Shown here: piece after piece, positions 17,156-25,857 of the stretch
Position numbering within the stretch: the stretch's first letter is position 1
How the letters are laid out: every line of letters begins with the position of its first letter
DNA from: Trabulsiella odontotermitis
Lineage (GTDB): Bacteria > Pseudomonadota > Gammaproteobacteria > Enterobacterales > Enterobacteriaceae
Length of the DNA stretch: 64,000 bases
Assembly: GCF_030053895.1 (NCBI RefSeq)
Contig: NZ_CP125781.1
Span: 2,294,001-2,358,000, forward strand
Reading direction: 5' to 3'
Notes under the pieces: model-generated
What the model saw: the letters and a program-made list of their open reading frames with translations, nothing else
Databases searched by the model: none
What the model was told of the DNA's origin: nothing
Translations under genes and position numbers: made by a program

Positions 17156-19267
17156 TTATTCGAACTGATATGCCAGTGATAATCCCACACCGAAATTACG
17201 ACCCGGTGAGGGTTCATAGTAGCGGCCATTTGACTCGTTAACGATCACTGAGCCGACATATTGACGATCGAACAGATTATCGACGCGGCCGAAAAGATCC
17301 ATTTTCCATTGGCCTAAGTCAAATTTATAGCCCGTATTCAGACCCACCACTGTCCAGGAGGGCGCTTTGGCGGTGTTGTCGTCGTTGGCCATGATGTCGC
17401 CCATGTAGCGAATATCTGCCCCGGCGTACCAGCCTGCTTCAGGAACATATCCCAGCGAAGCGAACCCCATGTTGCGGGCAATACCGGGAATGCGGTTGCC
17501 GTTGCAACTGCCGTCGCCGCAGACATCGGTGCGATAGGTGGCATCGAGCCAGGTCCAGGCGGCGGTCATTCGCCAGTTTTCAGCAAACTGCTGATCGAGT
17601 GACAACTCGGCGCCCTGACGGCGAGTTTTACCGGCGTTTTTGTAACTGGCGCGCCCGTCTTCGCTGTTGTCGACCACGATTTCATTATCGGTATCAGTCT
17701 GGAACAGTGCTGCCGTCAGCAGGCCGTTACCGATGCGGGTTTTGCTGCCCACTTCAACGGTGGTGTTGGTTGACGGTTTTAGATCCAGATTCAGGCCGCC
17801 CACATCTCCCGAACGATAGGAAAGTTCGTTAATGGTCGGTGTTTCAAACCCGCGACCCGCAGACGCATAGAGGTTCCAGGCATCAGTCACCGCGTATTTC
17901 AGCGAACCTGCCGGCAACCATTTGTGATAACTCGACTCGCCGCTGGAGTCGGCATTGCCTGGCGTGACGTAATGGTCGTTGGAGTCGAACCACACCGAGC
18001 TGTAACGTACGCCTGCATCCAGCGTCAGCTTATCGGTCAACTGCCACTGAGTCTGCAGATAAGGGTCGAGGTTCCACATCAGGTTGCGCTCATCGCGACG
18101 CATTGCGCCTTTTTCACCATACTGCGGTGCGCCATCAACCATCACGAAGTTCTCAAAGCCTTTGCGCTTTTCACTCATATTCTCGTAATCAAGCCCGGTG
18201 GTGAAAGTCACCGGCACGCCGAGCTCACCCTGGTGCGTCCAGCGGGTATCGATGCCCTGATAGTGGCGTTCAAGATCGATAACGCCACCGGCGTGAGAAG
18301 GGCGCAACTGCGGAGCCATCGGAATGGACTGATATTGCGTGGTCTGGCGCTCCCCGGCATACATCATCACGCTGAGCGCATCCTGTTCGCTCAACTGGCG
18401 GTCATAGCGCAGGCCCGCTTGAGTCTGTTTGATGTCTTTGCGGGTATTAAAGTTATCGCCGCGCGGCGACTGGCGCGGGTTCGCCTGCCATTCGCTGTAC
18501 GTCAGGCCACCGGGATCATTCGCTTTCACGTCGACGCTGTTAAACAGCAATGTCAGCTTGCTGTCCTCGTTCAGCCGTACGCCGAGCTTTGCGTTAGCGA
18601 GGTTTTTGCGCGCGCCGCTGTGGTCGCGGTAGCCGTGGGTGGCAAAACGACTGGTGGAAACGGTGTAATCCACGTCGCCGGCTTGCGTACCGTCGCCCAC
18701 TGCGCCGGTCGCTTTCAGCCCGTAGCGCCAGGAGCCATAGCTGCCATAATAGCTGCTGGCCTCAACAGTAGCGGGTTGTTTACCAGTTTCGGTGGTGACG
18801 TTCACCACACCGCCGGAGGAGTTGCCATATAGCGCCGAGAAGGGGCCGCGCAACACGTCGATATGATCGATGCTGTTGATGTCGATATTCGATGTCTGCC
18901 CCTGACCGTCGGGCATGGTAGCCGGAATCCCATCCACATACATGCGCACGCCGCGCACACCATACGTAGAGCGTGAACCAAAACCACGGATTGACAACTG
19001 CAGATCCTGCGCATAGTTCTGCCGGTTTTGTACCTGTAACCCTGGCACGCCGCTGAGGGATTCTGACAGATTCACGCGTGGGGTGGCATGGCGCATATCG
19101 TCACCCGCCACCACGCTGACCGCAGCAGGGGTATCCAGTTCAGAGACCGCCTGCGGTGTGGCGGTGACGATGAGCGTTTGCTCGTCATCTGCCCGGGCAT
19201 CTGAAAGGGAGATGAAGGGAAGGAGAAGAGCCGGAAGCGCAACCCGGCGAACAGAACTTATTTTCAT
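17156..19267 (-). CDS. pqqU: TonB-dependent receptor PqqU (YncD)
   Basis: A 703-residue outer-membrane receptor. In E. coli YncD, renamed PqqU, imports pyrroloquinoline quinone. It starts MKISSVRRVALPALLLPFIS, a signal peptide, from the ATG at 19265-19267. A longer frame exists but E. coli starts here. The TonB box region follows (TLIVTATP), then the plug domain (SESLSGVPGLQVQNRQNYAQ, SIRGFGSRSTYGVRG, VLRGPFSALYGNSSGGVVNV) and a 22-strand barrel. It is divergent from yncE, which is an old conserved pairing. Confidence 0.92.
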   Translation of the reverse strand: MKISSVRRVALPALLLPFISLSDARADDEQTLIVTATPQAVSELDTPAAVSVVAGDDMRHATPRVNLSESLSGVPGLQVQNRQNYAQDLQLSIRGFGSRSTYGVRGVRMYVDGIPATMPDGQGQTSNIDINSIDHIDVLRGPFSALYGNSSGGVVNVTTETGKQPATVEASSYYGSYGSWRYGLKATGAVGDGTQAGDVDYTVSTSRFATHGYRDHSGARKNLANAKLGVRLNEDSKLTLLFNSVDVKANDPGGLTYSEWQANPRQSPRGDNFNTRKDIKQTQAGLRYDRQLSEQDALSVMMYAGERQTTQYQSIPMAPQLRPSHAGGVIDLERHYQGIDTRWTHQGELGVPVTFTTGLDYENMSEKRKGFENFVMVDGAPQYGEKGAMRRDERNLMWNLDPYLQTQWQLTDKLTLDAGVRYSSVWFDSNDHYVTPGNADSSGESSYHKWLPAGSLKYAVTDAWNLYASAGRGFETPTINELSYRSGDVGGLNLDLKPSTNTTVEVGSKTRIGNGLLTAALFQTDTDNEIVVDNSEDGRASYKNAGKTRRQGAELSLDQQFAENWRMTAAWTWLDATYRTDVCGDGSCNGNRIPGIARNMGFASLGYVPEAGWYAGADIRYMGDIMANDDNTAKAPSWTVVGLNTGYKFDLGQWKMDLFGRVDNLFDRQYVGSVIVNESNGRYYEPSPGRNFGVGLSLAYQFE

Positions 19268-19420
19268 GACACTCACTTGTGCGGAGGAACCCAAAAAATC
19301 AACCCGGGAATGGTAATGAATTTGTTAACGACATGAAAAGTTTAACGGCACATTCGGTTAATTCCAGGATTAAAAAGTTCTCCCCGACGCCACAACCTGA
19401 ATAAATCCTCCACATTTATG

Positions 19421-19446
19421 CCATTAATGATTACTATTCGCATTTG
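19421..19446. promoter_or_regulatory. Candidate Fur box between pqqU and yncE
   Basis: ATTAATGATTACTATTCGCA resembles the Fur hexamer pattern GATAAT-GATAAT-n-ATTATC at roughly two thirds of positions. E. coli yncE is known to be iron-regulated through Fur, and pqqU is a TonB-dependent receptor. The match is imperfect, so this is tentative. Confidence 0.4.
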
Positions 19447-19527
19447 AAAAACAACGCAATGCCATGACATTGCGAGCCGGAAGCGATGTGGAGCAGCAGA
19501 TCATTTTGTTGAACAAAGGGAGTCGTC

Positions 19528-20589
19528 ATGTCTTTACGTTTTCAGTCCACACCCCGCCTGCGCCGCTCGCTACTGCTCAGCGCACTCCTGCTCACTGGCA
19601 GCTTCAGCGCGCATGCCGCCGAAGAGATGCTGCGCAAAGCGGTAGGAAAAGGCGCTTACGAAATGGCTTACAGCCAGCAGGAAAACGCGCTGTGGGTCGC
19701 CACCGCGCAAAGCCGCAAAACTGATAAAGGCGGCGTGGTGTATCGCCTTGATCCGCAAAACCTGGATGTGACGCAGGTGATCCATAACGACCTGAAACCC
19801 TTCGGCGCGGCGATCAATACACAGACGCAGACGCTGTGGTTTGGCAACACCCTCAATGGCACTGTCACGGCGGTGGATGCGAAAAGCGGCGAGGTGAAAG
19901 GGCGCGTGATACTCGACAGCCGCCAGCGCAGCGACACGGTAAAACCGTTGCAGCCGCGTGAACTGGTGGTCAATGAAAAAACCAATACCGTCTATGTGAC
20001 GGGCGTGGGTAAAGAGAGTGTGCTGTGGGTGATTGACGGCGCGACGCTCGCGCTGAAATCCACCCTGACCGGTACTGGTGCGTTTGGCACCGGGCTGGCG
20101 CTGGATGCCGGCGCGCAGCGCCTGTATGTGACTAACGCTGATGGCGAGCTGATCACGATCGATGCTGCCAGCAATACGATCCTGTCGCGCAAGAAACTGT
20201 CTGAAGACGGCAAAGAACATTTCTATCTCAATCTAAGCCTCGATACCGCCGGTCATCGCGCGTTTATCACTGATTCAAAACAGCCAGAAGTGTTGGTTGT
20301 TGATACCCGCAACGGCAAGGTACTGGAAAAAATCGCCGCCCCGGAATCGCTGGCAGTGCTGTTTAATCCGGCACGCAATGAAGTTTATGTCACGCACCGC
20401 CAGGCAGGGAAAGTCAGTGTCATCGACGCCAAAAGCTATCAGGTGGTGAAAACCTTCGATACGCCGACGCACCCCAACAGCCTGGCACTTTCCGCTGACG
20501 GCAACACGCTGTATGTGACGGTGAAACAAACCTCATCACGCCAGAAAGAAGCCACGCAACCTGATGATGTGATAAGGATTGCGTTGTAA
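19528..20589 (+). CDS. yncE: Periplasmic beta-propeller protein YncE
   Basis: 353 residues, with a signal peptide at ~1-31 (LLLSALLLTGSFSAHAAEE) and a seven-bladed YVTN-type propeller made of ~45-residue repeats (for example NTVYVTGVGKESVLWVIDG, GNTLYVTVK). Same length as E. coli YncE, a periplasmic, iron-repressed protein that binds single-stranded DNA in vitro. Its role is unresolved. The start is supported by AAAGGGAG upstream. In E. coli ansP follows. Here ansP is missing and an AT-rich cassette takes its place. Confidence 0.93.
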   Translation: MSLRFQSTPRLRRSLLLSALLLTGSFSAHAAEEMLRKAVGKGAYEMAYSQQENALWVATAQSRKTDKGGVVYRLDPQNLDVTQVIHNDLKPFGAAINTQTQTLWFGNTLNGTVTAVDAKSGEVKGRVILDSRQRSDTVKPLQPRELVVNEKTNTVYVTGVGKESVLWVIDGATLALKSTLTGTGAFGTGLALDAGAQRLYVTNADGELITIDAASNTILSRKKLSEDGKEHFYLNLSLDTAGHRAFITDSKQPEVLVVDTRNGKVLEKIAAPESLAVLFNPARNEVYVTHRQAGKVSVIDAKSYQVVKTFDTPTHPNSLALSADGNTLYVTVKQTSSRQKEATQPDDVIRIAL

Positions 20590-20594
20590 GGCGG

Positions 20595-20626
20595 TCCTCT
20601 CTCTTCCTGGGAGAGAGGATATTTTA
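20595..20626. terminator. Terminator after yncE, possibly bidirectional
   Basis: TCCTCTCTC (20595-20603) and GAGAGAGGA (20611-20619) form a perfect 9-bp stem with a 7-base loop, followed by TATTTTAC. It sits between yncE and the convergent lipoprotein gene. Confidence 0.75.
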
Positions 20627-21016
20627 CTTGACCGTTAGTAGGTATTTTTTGCTGATCAATTCACCTGATGAGTACATCGTTGAGACGGTATAAACTGAGA
20701 TATCAATTTGTATAATTCCTCTTTGCGAAGGAAAGCCAGAGATAATGAGATTTTCATGATATCCACAATCTTTTGCACATTTTATATTTAAGTCTGGTGA
20801 GATGGTAAGGCTTCCATCGGAGGGGGTCATTCTGACTTTAGTATTGTTATTGGTAAAGTAAAATCGGTTGCCGTTGGTAAAATTTGCAATTATTTTTGCA
20901 GAGTAATACTCTCCGGTTAGCGCATCTGGCAGTGTATCATTCTCTGGCTGAAAGTTTACCTTATCCGAGCAAGAAGTTATGAGAATAAGAAAAGATAAAA
21001 ACAAATACCGAATCAT
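20624..21016 (-). CDS. Small lipoprotein, putative immunity partner of the upstream gene
   Basis: 130 residues with a lipoprotein signal peptide MIRYLFLSFLILITSC (lipobox ITSC, Cys16), so it is exported and lipidated. The mature part contains Cys pairs (NIKCAKDCGYHE) and is beta-rich. I recognise no family. It lies 2 bases after the stop of the cysteine-peptidase-like gene on the same strand and shares that gene's AT-rich composition, unlike yncE and yncG around it. A periplasmic lipoprotein directly following a candidate effector is the usual form of a type VI immunity gene. That is inference. Near its C-terminus SVYTVST repeats the N-terminus of the preceding protein. Confidence 0.6.
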   Translation of the reverse strand: MIRYLFLSFLILITSCSDKVNFQPENDTLPDALTGEYYSAKIIANFTNGNRFYFTNNNTKVRMTPSDGSLTISPDLNIKCAKDCGYHENLIISGFPSQRGIIQIDISVYTVSTMYSSGELISKKYLLTVK

Positions 21017-21018
21017 TT

Positions 21019-22197
21019 TTATTTAATTGGTTTAAAAACCAATCCCCCAAAGAAACGATTGAGAAAGAACGAGATGTCTGTATTTTCCTTTATTTGGTTA
21101 TCCACCGTACCCCATGAAAACAATCGTAGAGTTATGTTTCTATTGCTGTCCTCGTGAACACATCCCTCCCAGACGATCCAATGACTCGGTATTGTTAGTA
21201 TTGAATCACTTCCTTTCAGCAATCCGTCACTAATTAAGGCGACAATTCTGTACCCCTTGCTGGCGTAACTATTTAATTCGATGAACCCCTGCATACCCGC
21301 CTGGACAGGTCCTGCATTGCTAAAGATCTTTTCATATCCTGCCTTTTCAAACCATTCGGAAAGCGTACCCCACATTGTTACTCCTGCAACTGGCGAAACT
21401 ATTGAATCATAGTCCAGAAAAGTATTGTCAGAATCCACTAACCCTGCGAGGGTCATCCAGTCAAGACCAGAGATGCCTGGTGTGCCATCATCATAATAAA
21501 ACTTACCCGAAGGATGCCTGCAATCTATACCGGGTGAAACCTCCAGACGACCAATTCTGGTTTTCCCATACGACCATAACTCTCGTGCTGCTTGTCTGTA
21601 GATATCAGGGCGATCGACTTGCAAACAGTAAAAAAAAGCAGCAGAGCCGCAGACGCTCGCACCCATTTGATTCGGGTAATCAAGCTGATTAAATCTGTAT
21701 TTTATTTGCGCATTTATTGCTTCTTTTTTAAAAGGGTCAAGCAAACTACCTGCAGGATATTCTTTTGCTATAAAAGCTCTTTCAGGTCTCATTATATTAA
21801 TCGGAATTGTGTTTTTCCCTTCTCTGACAGGTCTGGTTGTCCCCATAGAGACAAAAAAGCAAGGGTTCTCTCGTTTCTCGGATGAGTATGCCTTTCCAGT
21901 GCTTAATTCCTCAAGCGTATACATTCCAACGAATGGATGCGGAGTTACGCACGTGATTGTTAACATAGTTTTCCTATATAATGTCACCTCCATGATGTAA
22001 ATAACCATGAGAGCATCATCCGTATCCTGTGTTTCATGTTTTTGCGTTTCGTAAGTATCGGTGACTGGCTGCTGTTTTACATCGAGAAGAATATGCTTAT
22101 TATGTTTTGAATCCATTCGGTAAATATACAGGTCATAGACAATGTAGGAAGGTGGAACATTAGACCTAATCCTTGTGCTTACCGTATATACAGACAT
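21019..22197 (-). CDS. Predicted cysteine-peptidase/amidase-like effector
   Basis: 392 residues, no signal peptide, AT-rich relative to neighbours. Residues ~177-190 (QMGASVCGSAAFFY) have the Gln...Cys-Gly-x-Ala-Ala arrangement of papain-like and C39-like cysteine peptidases (Gln177, Cys183). PSHWIVWEG (His339) followed by LRLFSWG fits the catalytic His strand. The first ~170 residues are a separate, beta-rich domain with no recognised family. AGGA precedes the start. With the lipoprotein gene after it, this resembles an interbacterial effector acting in the periplasm (peptidoglycan or peptide hydrolase), but no secretion gene is nearby and the target cannot be read from sequence. A housekeeping or phage-derived peptidase is an alternative. 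Confidence 0.55.
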   Translation of the reverse strand: MSVYTVSTRIRSNVPPSYIVYDLYIYRMDSKHNKHILLDVKQQPVTDTYETQKHETQDTDDALMVIYIMEVTLYRKTMLTITCVTPHPFVGMYTLEELSTGKAYSSEKRENPCFFVSMGTTRPVREGKNTIPINIMRPERAFIAKEYPAGSLLDPFKKEAINAQIKYRFNQLDYPNQMGASVCGSAAFFYCLQVDRPDIYRQAARELWSYGKTRIGRLEVSPGIDCRHPSGKFYYDDGTPGISGLDWMTLAGLVDSDNTFLDYDSIVSPVAGVTMWGTLSEWFEKAGYEKIFSNAGPVQAGMQGFIELNSYASKGYRIVALISDGLLKGSDSILTIPSHWIVWEGCVHEDSNRNITLRLFSWGTVDNQIKENTDISFFLNRFFGGLVFKPIK

Positions 22198-22414
22198 GTT
22201 TTATCCTGAGATGTTGTTAAAAATGAAAATTTTATTAAACAGATTGGATGACCACTGTGAAGTAGCTAACATAAATTAATATAACCCATTGTAAATATTG
22301 AGATTAATTGATCTGATTTATATTTAAATGTTTTTTATTTAATATGAAAATATATCGCGCAAGCAGAAGCGACCATCCGCACCTATACTCAGTTTTTGTC
22401 TGAGGAGGTCGCTG

Positions 22415-23047
22415 ATGATTACCGTTTATGGCGCACCGGGCTGGGGCTCCGCCATCAGTGAAGTGATGCTGACACTGGCGAAGATCCCCTACAAATTCGT
22501 CGATGTCAGTGGATTTGACCAGCCCGGGCCGCAGCAGGATGCGCTTTCCGCGCTGAATCCATTGTGCCAGATCCCCACGCTGAAAATGACCGACGGCAGC
22601 GTGATGACCGAAACCGCTGCCATCGCGTTGATGATTCTGGATGAATATCCGGCGCTGGCGCCGCCGCCCGACACGCCGCGGCGTCGCCAGTTTCAGCGGC
22701 TGCTGGTCTGGCTGGTGGCGAATGTCTACCCGACGTTTACTTATGCAGATTACCCCGAGCGCTGGACGGAAACCGGCGCCCGTGAGCTGGTTGAAAACTG
22801 CCAGAAGTACCGCAAAACGCTCTATTTGTGGCTTGAAAGCCAGCTTGTCGCCACGCCGTATGCGCTGGGGGAACAGCTGACGTTGATTGATGTGTATATC
22901 GCCGTCATGCGTAGCTGGGGACCGCGTCACGACTGGTTTAAAGCCAATACACCGAAATTTTATGCCATCGCGGAGACGGTGTACCAGCGCCCTGAGTTAC
23001 AGGACGTGCTGCGTCGCAATGACATTATTCCCGGCACGAACGGATAA
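22415..23047 (+). CDS. yncG: Glutathione S-transferase-like protein YncG
   Basis: 210 residues, orthologue of E. coli YncG. It has an N-terminal thioredoxin-like GST domain (MITVYGAPGWGSAISEVMLTL, LNPLCQIPTLKM, MTETAAIALMIL with the conserved E-S/T-like position) and an all-helical C-terminal domain. A strong GAGGAGG precedes the ATG. Substrate unknown. The 217-bp AT-rich gap before it separates it from the effector cassette, and I see no other gene there. Confidence 0.9.
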   Translation: MITVYGAPGWGSAISEVMLTLAKIPYKFVDVSGFDQPGPQQDALSALNPLCQIPTLKMTDGSVMTETAAIALMILDEYPALAPPPDTPRRRQFQRLLVWLVANVYPTFTYADYPERWTETGARELVENCQKYRKTLYLWLESQLVATPYALGEQLTLIDVYIAVMRSWGPRHDWFKANTPKFYAIAETVYQRPELQDVLRRNDIIPGTNG

Positions 23048-23102
23048 TGCGCTGATGACAGGTGTGTTAGTGTAAACGCTCATCACATTAAGGAGTCTTG
23101 CC

Positions 23103-23330
23103 ATGCCGCACATCGACATCAAATGCTTCCCCCGCGATCTGACTGACGAACAAAAAACGGCGCTGGCCGCCGATATCACCGACGTCATCGTTCGCCATCT
23201 TAACAGCAAAGACCGTTCCGTCAGCATCGCGCTGAACCAGGTACAGGAAGCTGACTGGAAACAGGTGTGGGACAGCGAAATCGCGCCACAACTGGAGACG
23301 CTGATTAAGAAACCTGGCTACAGCATGTAG
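23103..23330 (+). CDS. pptA: Tautomerase PptA
   Basis: 75 residues, close to E. coli PptA (YdcE). It belongs to the 4-oxalocrotonate tautomerase superfamily and has the catalytic N-terminal proline exposed after Met removal (MPHIDIKCFPRDLT). Cytoplasmic. E. coli PptA is a dimer with phenylpyruvate tautomerase activity. AAGGAG lies 7 bases before the ATG. It is immediately downstream of yncG; in E. coli an rhs locus separates them. Confidence 0.93.
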   Translation: MPHIDIKCFPRDLTDEQKTALAADITDVIVRHLNSKDRSVSIALNQVQEADWKQVWDSEIAPQLETLIKKPGYSM

Positions 23331-23465
23331 TCGCTCTGGCACGGCCTGCGGGTCGTGCGCATTTCCCTCCGTTTGGCCCAAAACGATCGCTTTTGGGGAT
23401 GCAGATACCTGCTGCGCCACATCATTTACAGGAATAATAACCGCATCCATCAAACAAGGAGCGCC

Positions 23466-24170
23466 ATGATGAAGATGCTGTTATGCAAAACATTATTATT
23501 CGCCACGATGCTTTCTGCATACGCGCTGGCAAATACTGAGGAGTTGTCACCTGTGAATAGCAAAACCATTCGTACCATGAGCGGCGCGACCGCCACCACA
23601 TCGCTGTCAGCACCCGCTACCGGGCTGCTGGTGATTGATATCCAGAACGAATACTTCCCCGGCGGCAAAATGGTGATCCCGGACGGCATGAAAGTGCTCC
23701 ACAACAGCAAAAAGCTGGTTGAGTTTGCGCACCAGAAGGGTATTCCGGTGTGGTTTGTGCGCCACGTCGGCGCGAAAGGCGGCCCGTTGTTCGCCGAAGG
23801 TTCCGTTTTTGCTGAGTTTCATAAAGATCTTCAGCCAACAAAAGACGATCGTATAATGACCAAAGCGACACCCAGCGCCTTTGTCGGCACTGATCTTGAG
23901 CAACAGCTCAAGGCGAAAGGGATTAAACAGCTGATTGTCACTGGCCTGATGACGCATATGTGCGTTTCCACCACTTCGCGCGATGCCGTACCGAAAGGCT
24001 TTAGCGTCATCATTCCTGAAGATGCGACCGCCACGCGCAGCATTGACGATTCGCGTGGTGGGGTGATTGATCATCAACTGTTGCAGCGTGCGGCGATTGC
24101 CGGTGTCGCGGATGTGTTTGCCGAAATTCGCACTACGCAAGAAGTGTTGGATCTGCCGGTGACACCGTAA
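23466..24170 (+). CDS. Exported isochorismatase-family cysteine hydrolase
   Basis: About 234 residues. An N-terminal signal peptide (LLCKTLLFATMLSAYALANTEE) is followed by an isochorismatase-like domain: LLVIDIQNEYFPGG (catalytic Asp), TKATPSAFVGTDL (Lys) and IVTGLMTHMCVSTTSRDA (nucleophilic Cys). The complete Asp-Lys-Cys triad predicts an active amidase/hydrolase. A secretion signal is unusual for this normally cytoplasmic family. AAGGAG at 23456-23461 fits ATG 23469 slightly better than 23466. The gene is followed at 21 bases by a GlxA-type regulator on the same strand, its probable partner. Confidence 0.8.
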   Translation: MMKMLLCKTLLFATMLSAYALANTEELSPVNSKTIRTMSGATATTSLSAPATGLLVIDIQNEYFPGGKMVIPDGMKVLHNSKKLVEFAHQKGIPVWFVRHVGAKGGPLFAEGSVFAEFHKDLQPTKDDRIMTKATPSAFVGTDLEQQLKAKGIKQLIVTGLMTHMCVSTTSRDAVPKGFSVIIPEDATATRSIDDSRGGVIDHQLLQRAAIAGVADVFAEIRTTQEVLDLPVTP

Positions 24171-24191
24171 CGTTATCTGAAGGGAGTGAAG

Positions 24192-25142
24192 ATGACCCGC
24201 ATTGGTATTGTGGTATTTGATGGCATTATTCCGTTTCATCTGTCCGTGCCCTGCGCCGTCTTTGAACTGGTGGTATCACCTGACGGGACGCCGCTGTGCG
24301 AGGTGACCATCTGCGCCACCACACCGGGGCAGATGAAAACCAATGCCGGGTTTTCGATTGTTGTTGATAAGGGGCTGGATGCGCTGAGCGGCATGGATAT
24401 CGTGGTAGTGCCGAGCTGGAACCCGGCGGTGACTCACCCCGACGAGCGGCTACTGGCGGCGTTGCGCACGGCGCATCAGGCTGGCGCCCGCATCGTTGGC
24501 CTTTGTATGGGGGCTTTCGTGCTGGCGGCGGCGGGGTTGCTGGATCATCGTCCGGCGACGACCCACTGGCGCTGGGCACCGGATTTCCAGCAGCGTTATC
24601 CGTCCGTTCGCATGGATCGCGATGTGCTGTATGTTGACGATGGCGATGTGATGACCTCGGCGGGCACCGCCGCCAGCATTGATTGTTGCCTGCATCTGGT
24701 GAGGCAAAAGTGGGGGGCGGAAATCGCCAACAGCGTCGCGCGTCTGTTGGTTGTGCCGCCGCATCGTCAGGGCGGTCAGGCGCAATATGTGGAATTGCCG
24801 GTGCAGAATACGCGGCGGGGCGACAGCTTTTCGCTGGCGCTCTCGTGGGCGACGGAAAATCTCCATCAGCCGCTGACAATCGATTTGCTGGCTGATCGCG
24901 CCTGTATGAGCCGCCGCAGCTTTACCCGGCGCTTTCAGCAGACCACCGGCGAGAGTTTTTCGCGCTGGCTGCTCGACCAGCGCATCATCGTGGCGCAACG
25001 TTTTCTGGAGAAAACCGATCAGCCTATTGATCTCATCGCCAGCCAGGTCGGCTTTGCCTCTGCCACATCACTTCGCCGCCATTTCCTCAAGTCACTGAAA
25101 ACCTCGCCGTCCCGTTACCGCAAGGAGTTTCGCGGCGTCTGA
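24192..25142 (+). CDS. GlxA-type AraC transcriptional regulator
   Basis: 316 residues. Residues ~1-180 form a DJ-1/PfpI-like domain (IGIVVFDGIIPFHLSVP, the nucleophile-elbow-like IVGLCMGAFVLAAAGLL, TSAGTAASIDCCLHLV). Residues ~215-314 carry two AraC helix-turn-helix motifs (LTIDLLADRACMSRRSFTRRF, PIDLIASQVGFASATSLRRHF). AGGGAG is 5 bases before ATG 24192. An in-frame GTG at 24186 overlaps that site. Proteins of this architecture usually control nearby catabolic enzymes; the preceding hydrolase is the likely target. Confidence 0.85.
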   Translation: MTRIGIVVFDGIIPFHLSVPCAVFELVVSPDGTPLCEVTICATTPGQMKTNAGFSIVVDKGLDALSGMDIVVVPSWNPAVTHPDERLLAALRTAHQAGARIVGLCMGAFVLAAAGLLDHRPATTHWRWAPDFQQRYPSVRMDRDVLYVDDGDVMTSAGTAASIDCCLHLVRQKWGAEIANSVARLLVVPPHRQGGQAQYVELPVQNTRRGDSFSLALSWATENLHQPLTIDLLADRACMSRRSFTRRFQQTTGESFSRWLLDQRIIVAQRFLEKTDQPIDLIASQVGFASATSLRRHFLKSLKTSPSRYRKEFRGV

Positions 25143-25144
25143 GG

Positions 25145-25723
25145 TTAGTCCTGCGAACTGGCTTTCAGCAGCCTGCCGCTACTGACGAAGGTGCCTGCGC
25201 CGAGGTGATGCAGCGTGTTGCGCTTGTCATCATCAAACTGCCAGCGACCGTCGATAAACGCGCTGGCGTCGGCAGCCGCGGCGACGACTTCGCCAAACAA
25301 CGTGTCATATTTCTCCTGGGCGGCGGTGGGAGGTAGCAGGCGGCACTCCATCCACGCCAGGCATTTCTCTTCGATCAGCGGTAAACCTAACACCGGACCG
25401 CTCACCACCGGGATGCCATAGCAGTTGAATTTGTCTTCATCGCGACCGGTGACGCTGCCTACGGCGTAAGTCCAGTTGGTGGCGTCCACACCGGGAATGA
25501 CGATACCAAACTGGCCGCTGCGTTCGATAAGCTCCCGCGACCAGGTGGATTTATCCACCACGATAGCAATTCGCGGCGGCTCAAACTCCACCGGCATCGA
25601 CCACGCCGCCGCCATCACGTTGCGCCGTTCGGTCTGCTCGTCATAACTGGTAATGAGTATCGTCGGACCGTGATTGAGCAGACGGCTGGCATGTTTTAAC
25701 TCCACTGGGCGAAAACGGCTCAT
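25145..25723 (-). CDS. yddH: Flavin reductase-like protein YddH
   Basis: 192 residues, orthologue of E. coli YddH, with the FMN-binding split-barrel fold of the flavin reductase/DIM6-NTAB family (NHGPTILITSYDEQT, NVMAAAWSMPVEFEPPRIAIVVDKST). Reaction unknown. It converges with the GlxA-type regulator with only 2 bases between the stops, and it is divergent from nhoA. Confidence 0.9.
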   Translation of the reverse strand: MSRFRPVELKHASRLLNHGPTILITSYDEQTERRNVMAAAWSMPVEFEPPRIAIVVDKSTWSRELIERSGQFGIVIPGVDATNWTYAVGSVTGRDEDKFNCYGIPVVSGPVLGLPLIEEKCLAWMECRLLPPTAAQEKYDTLFGEVVAAAADASAFIDGRWQFDDDKRNTLHHLGAGTFVSSGRLLKASSQD

Positions 25724-25857
25724 AGCGACTCCTCAAAAAAGGCAATTCAACGGGTAAAGGTTTGTTTAGCATAGCATCGCCAGTCAACCGCACAAATTCA
25801 CCGCTGGCAACGAAAAAATACGTTATAAACAAGGGATACCGATAGCAGGAGATCCTG

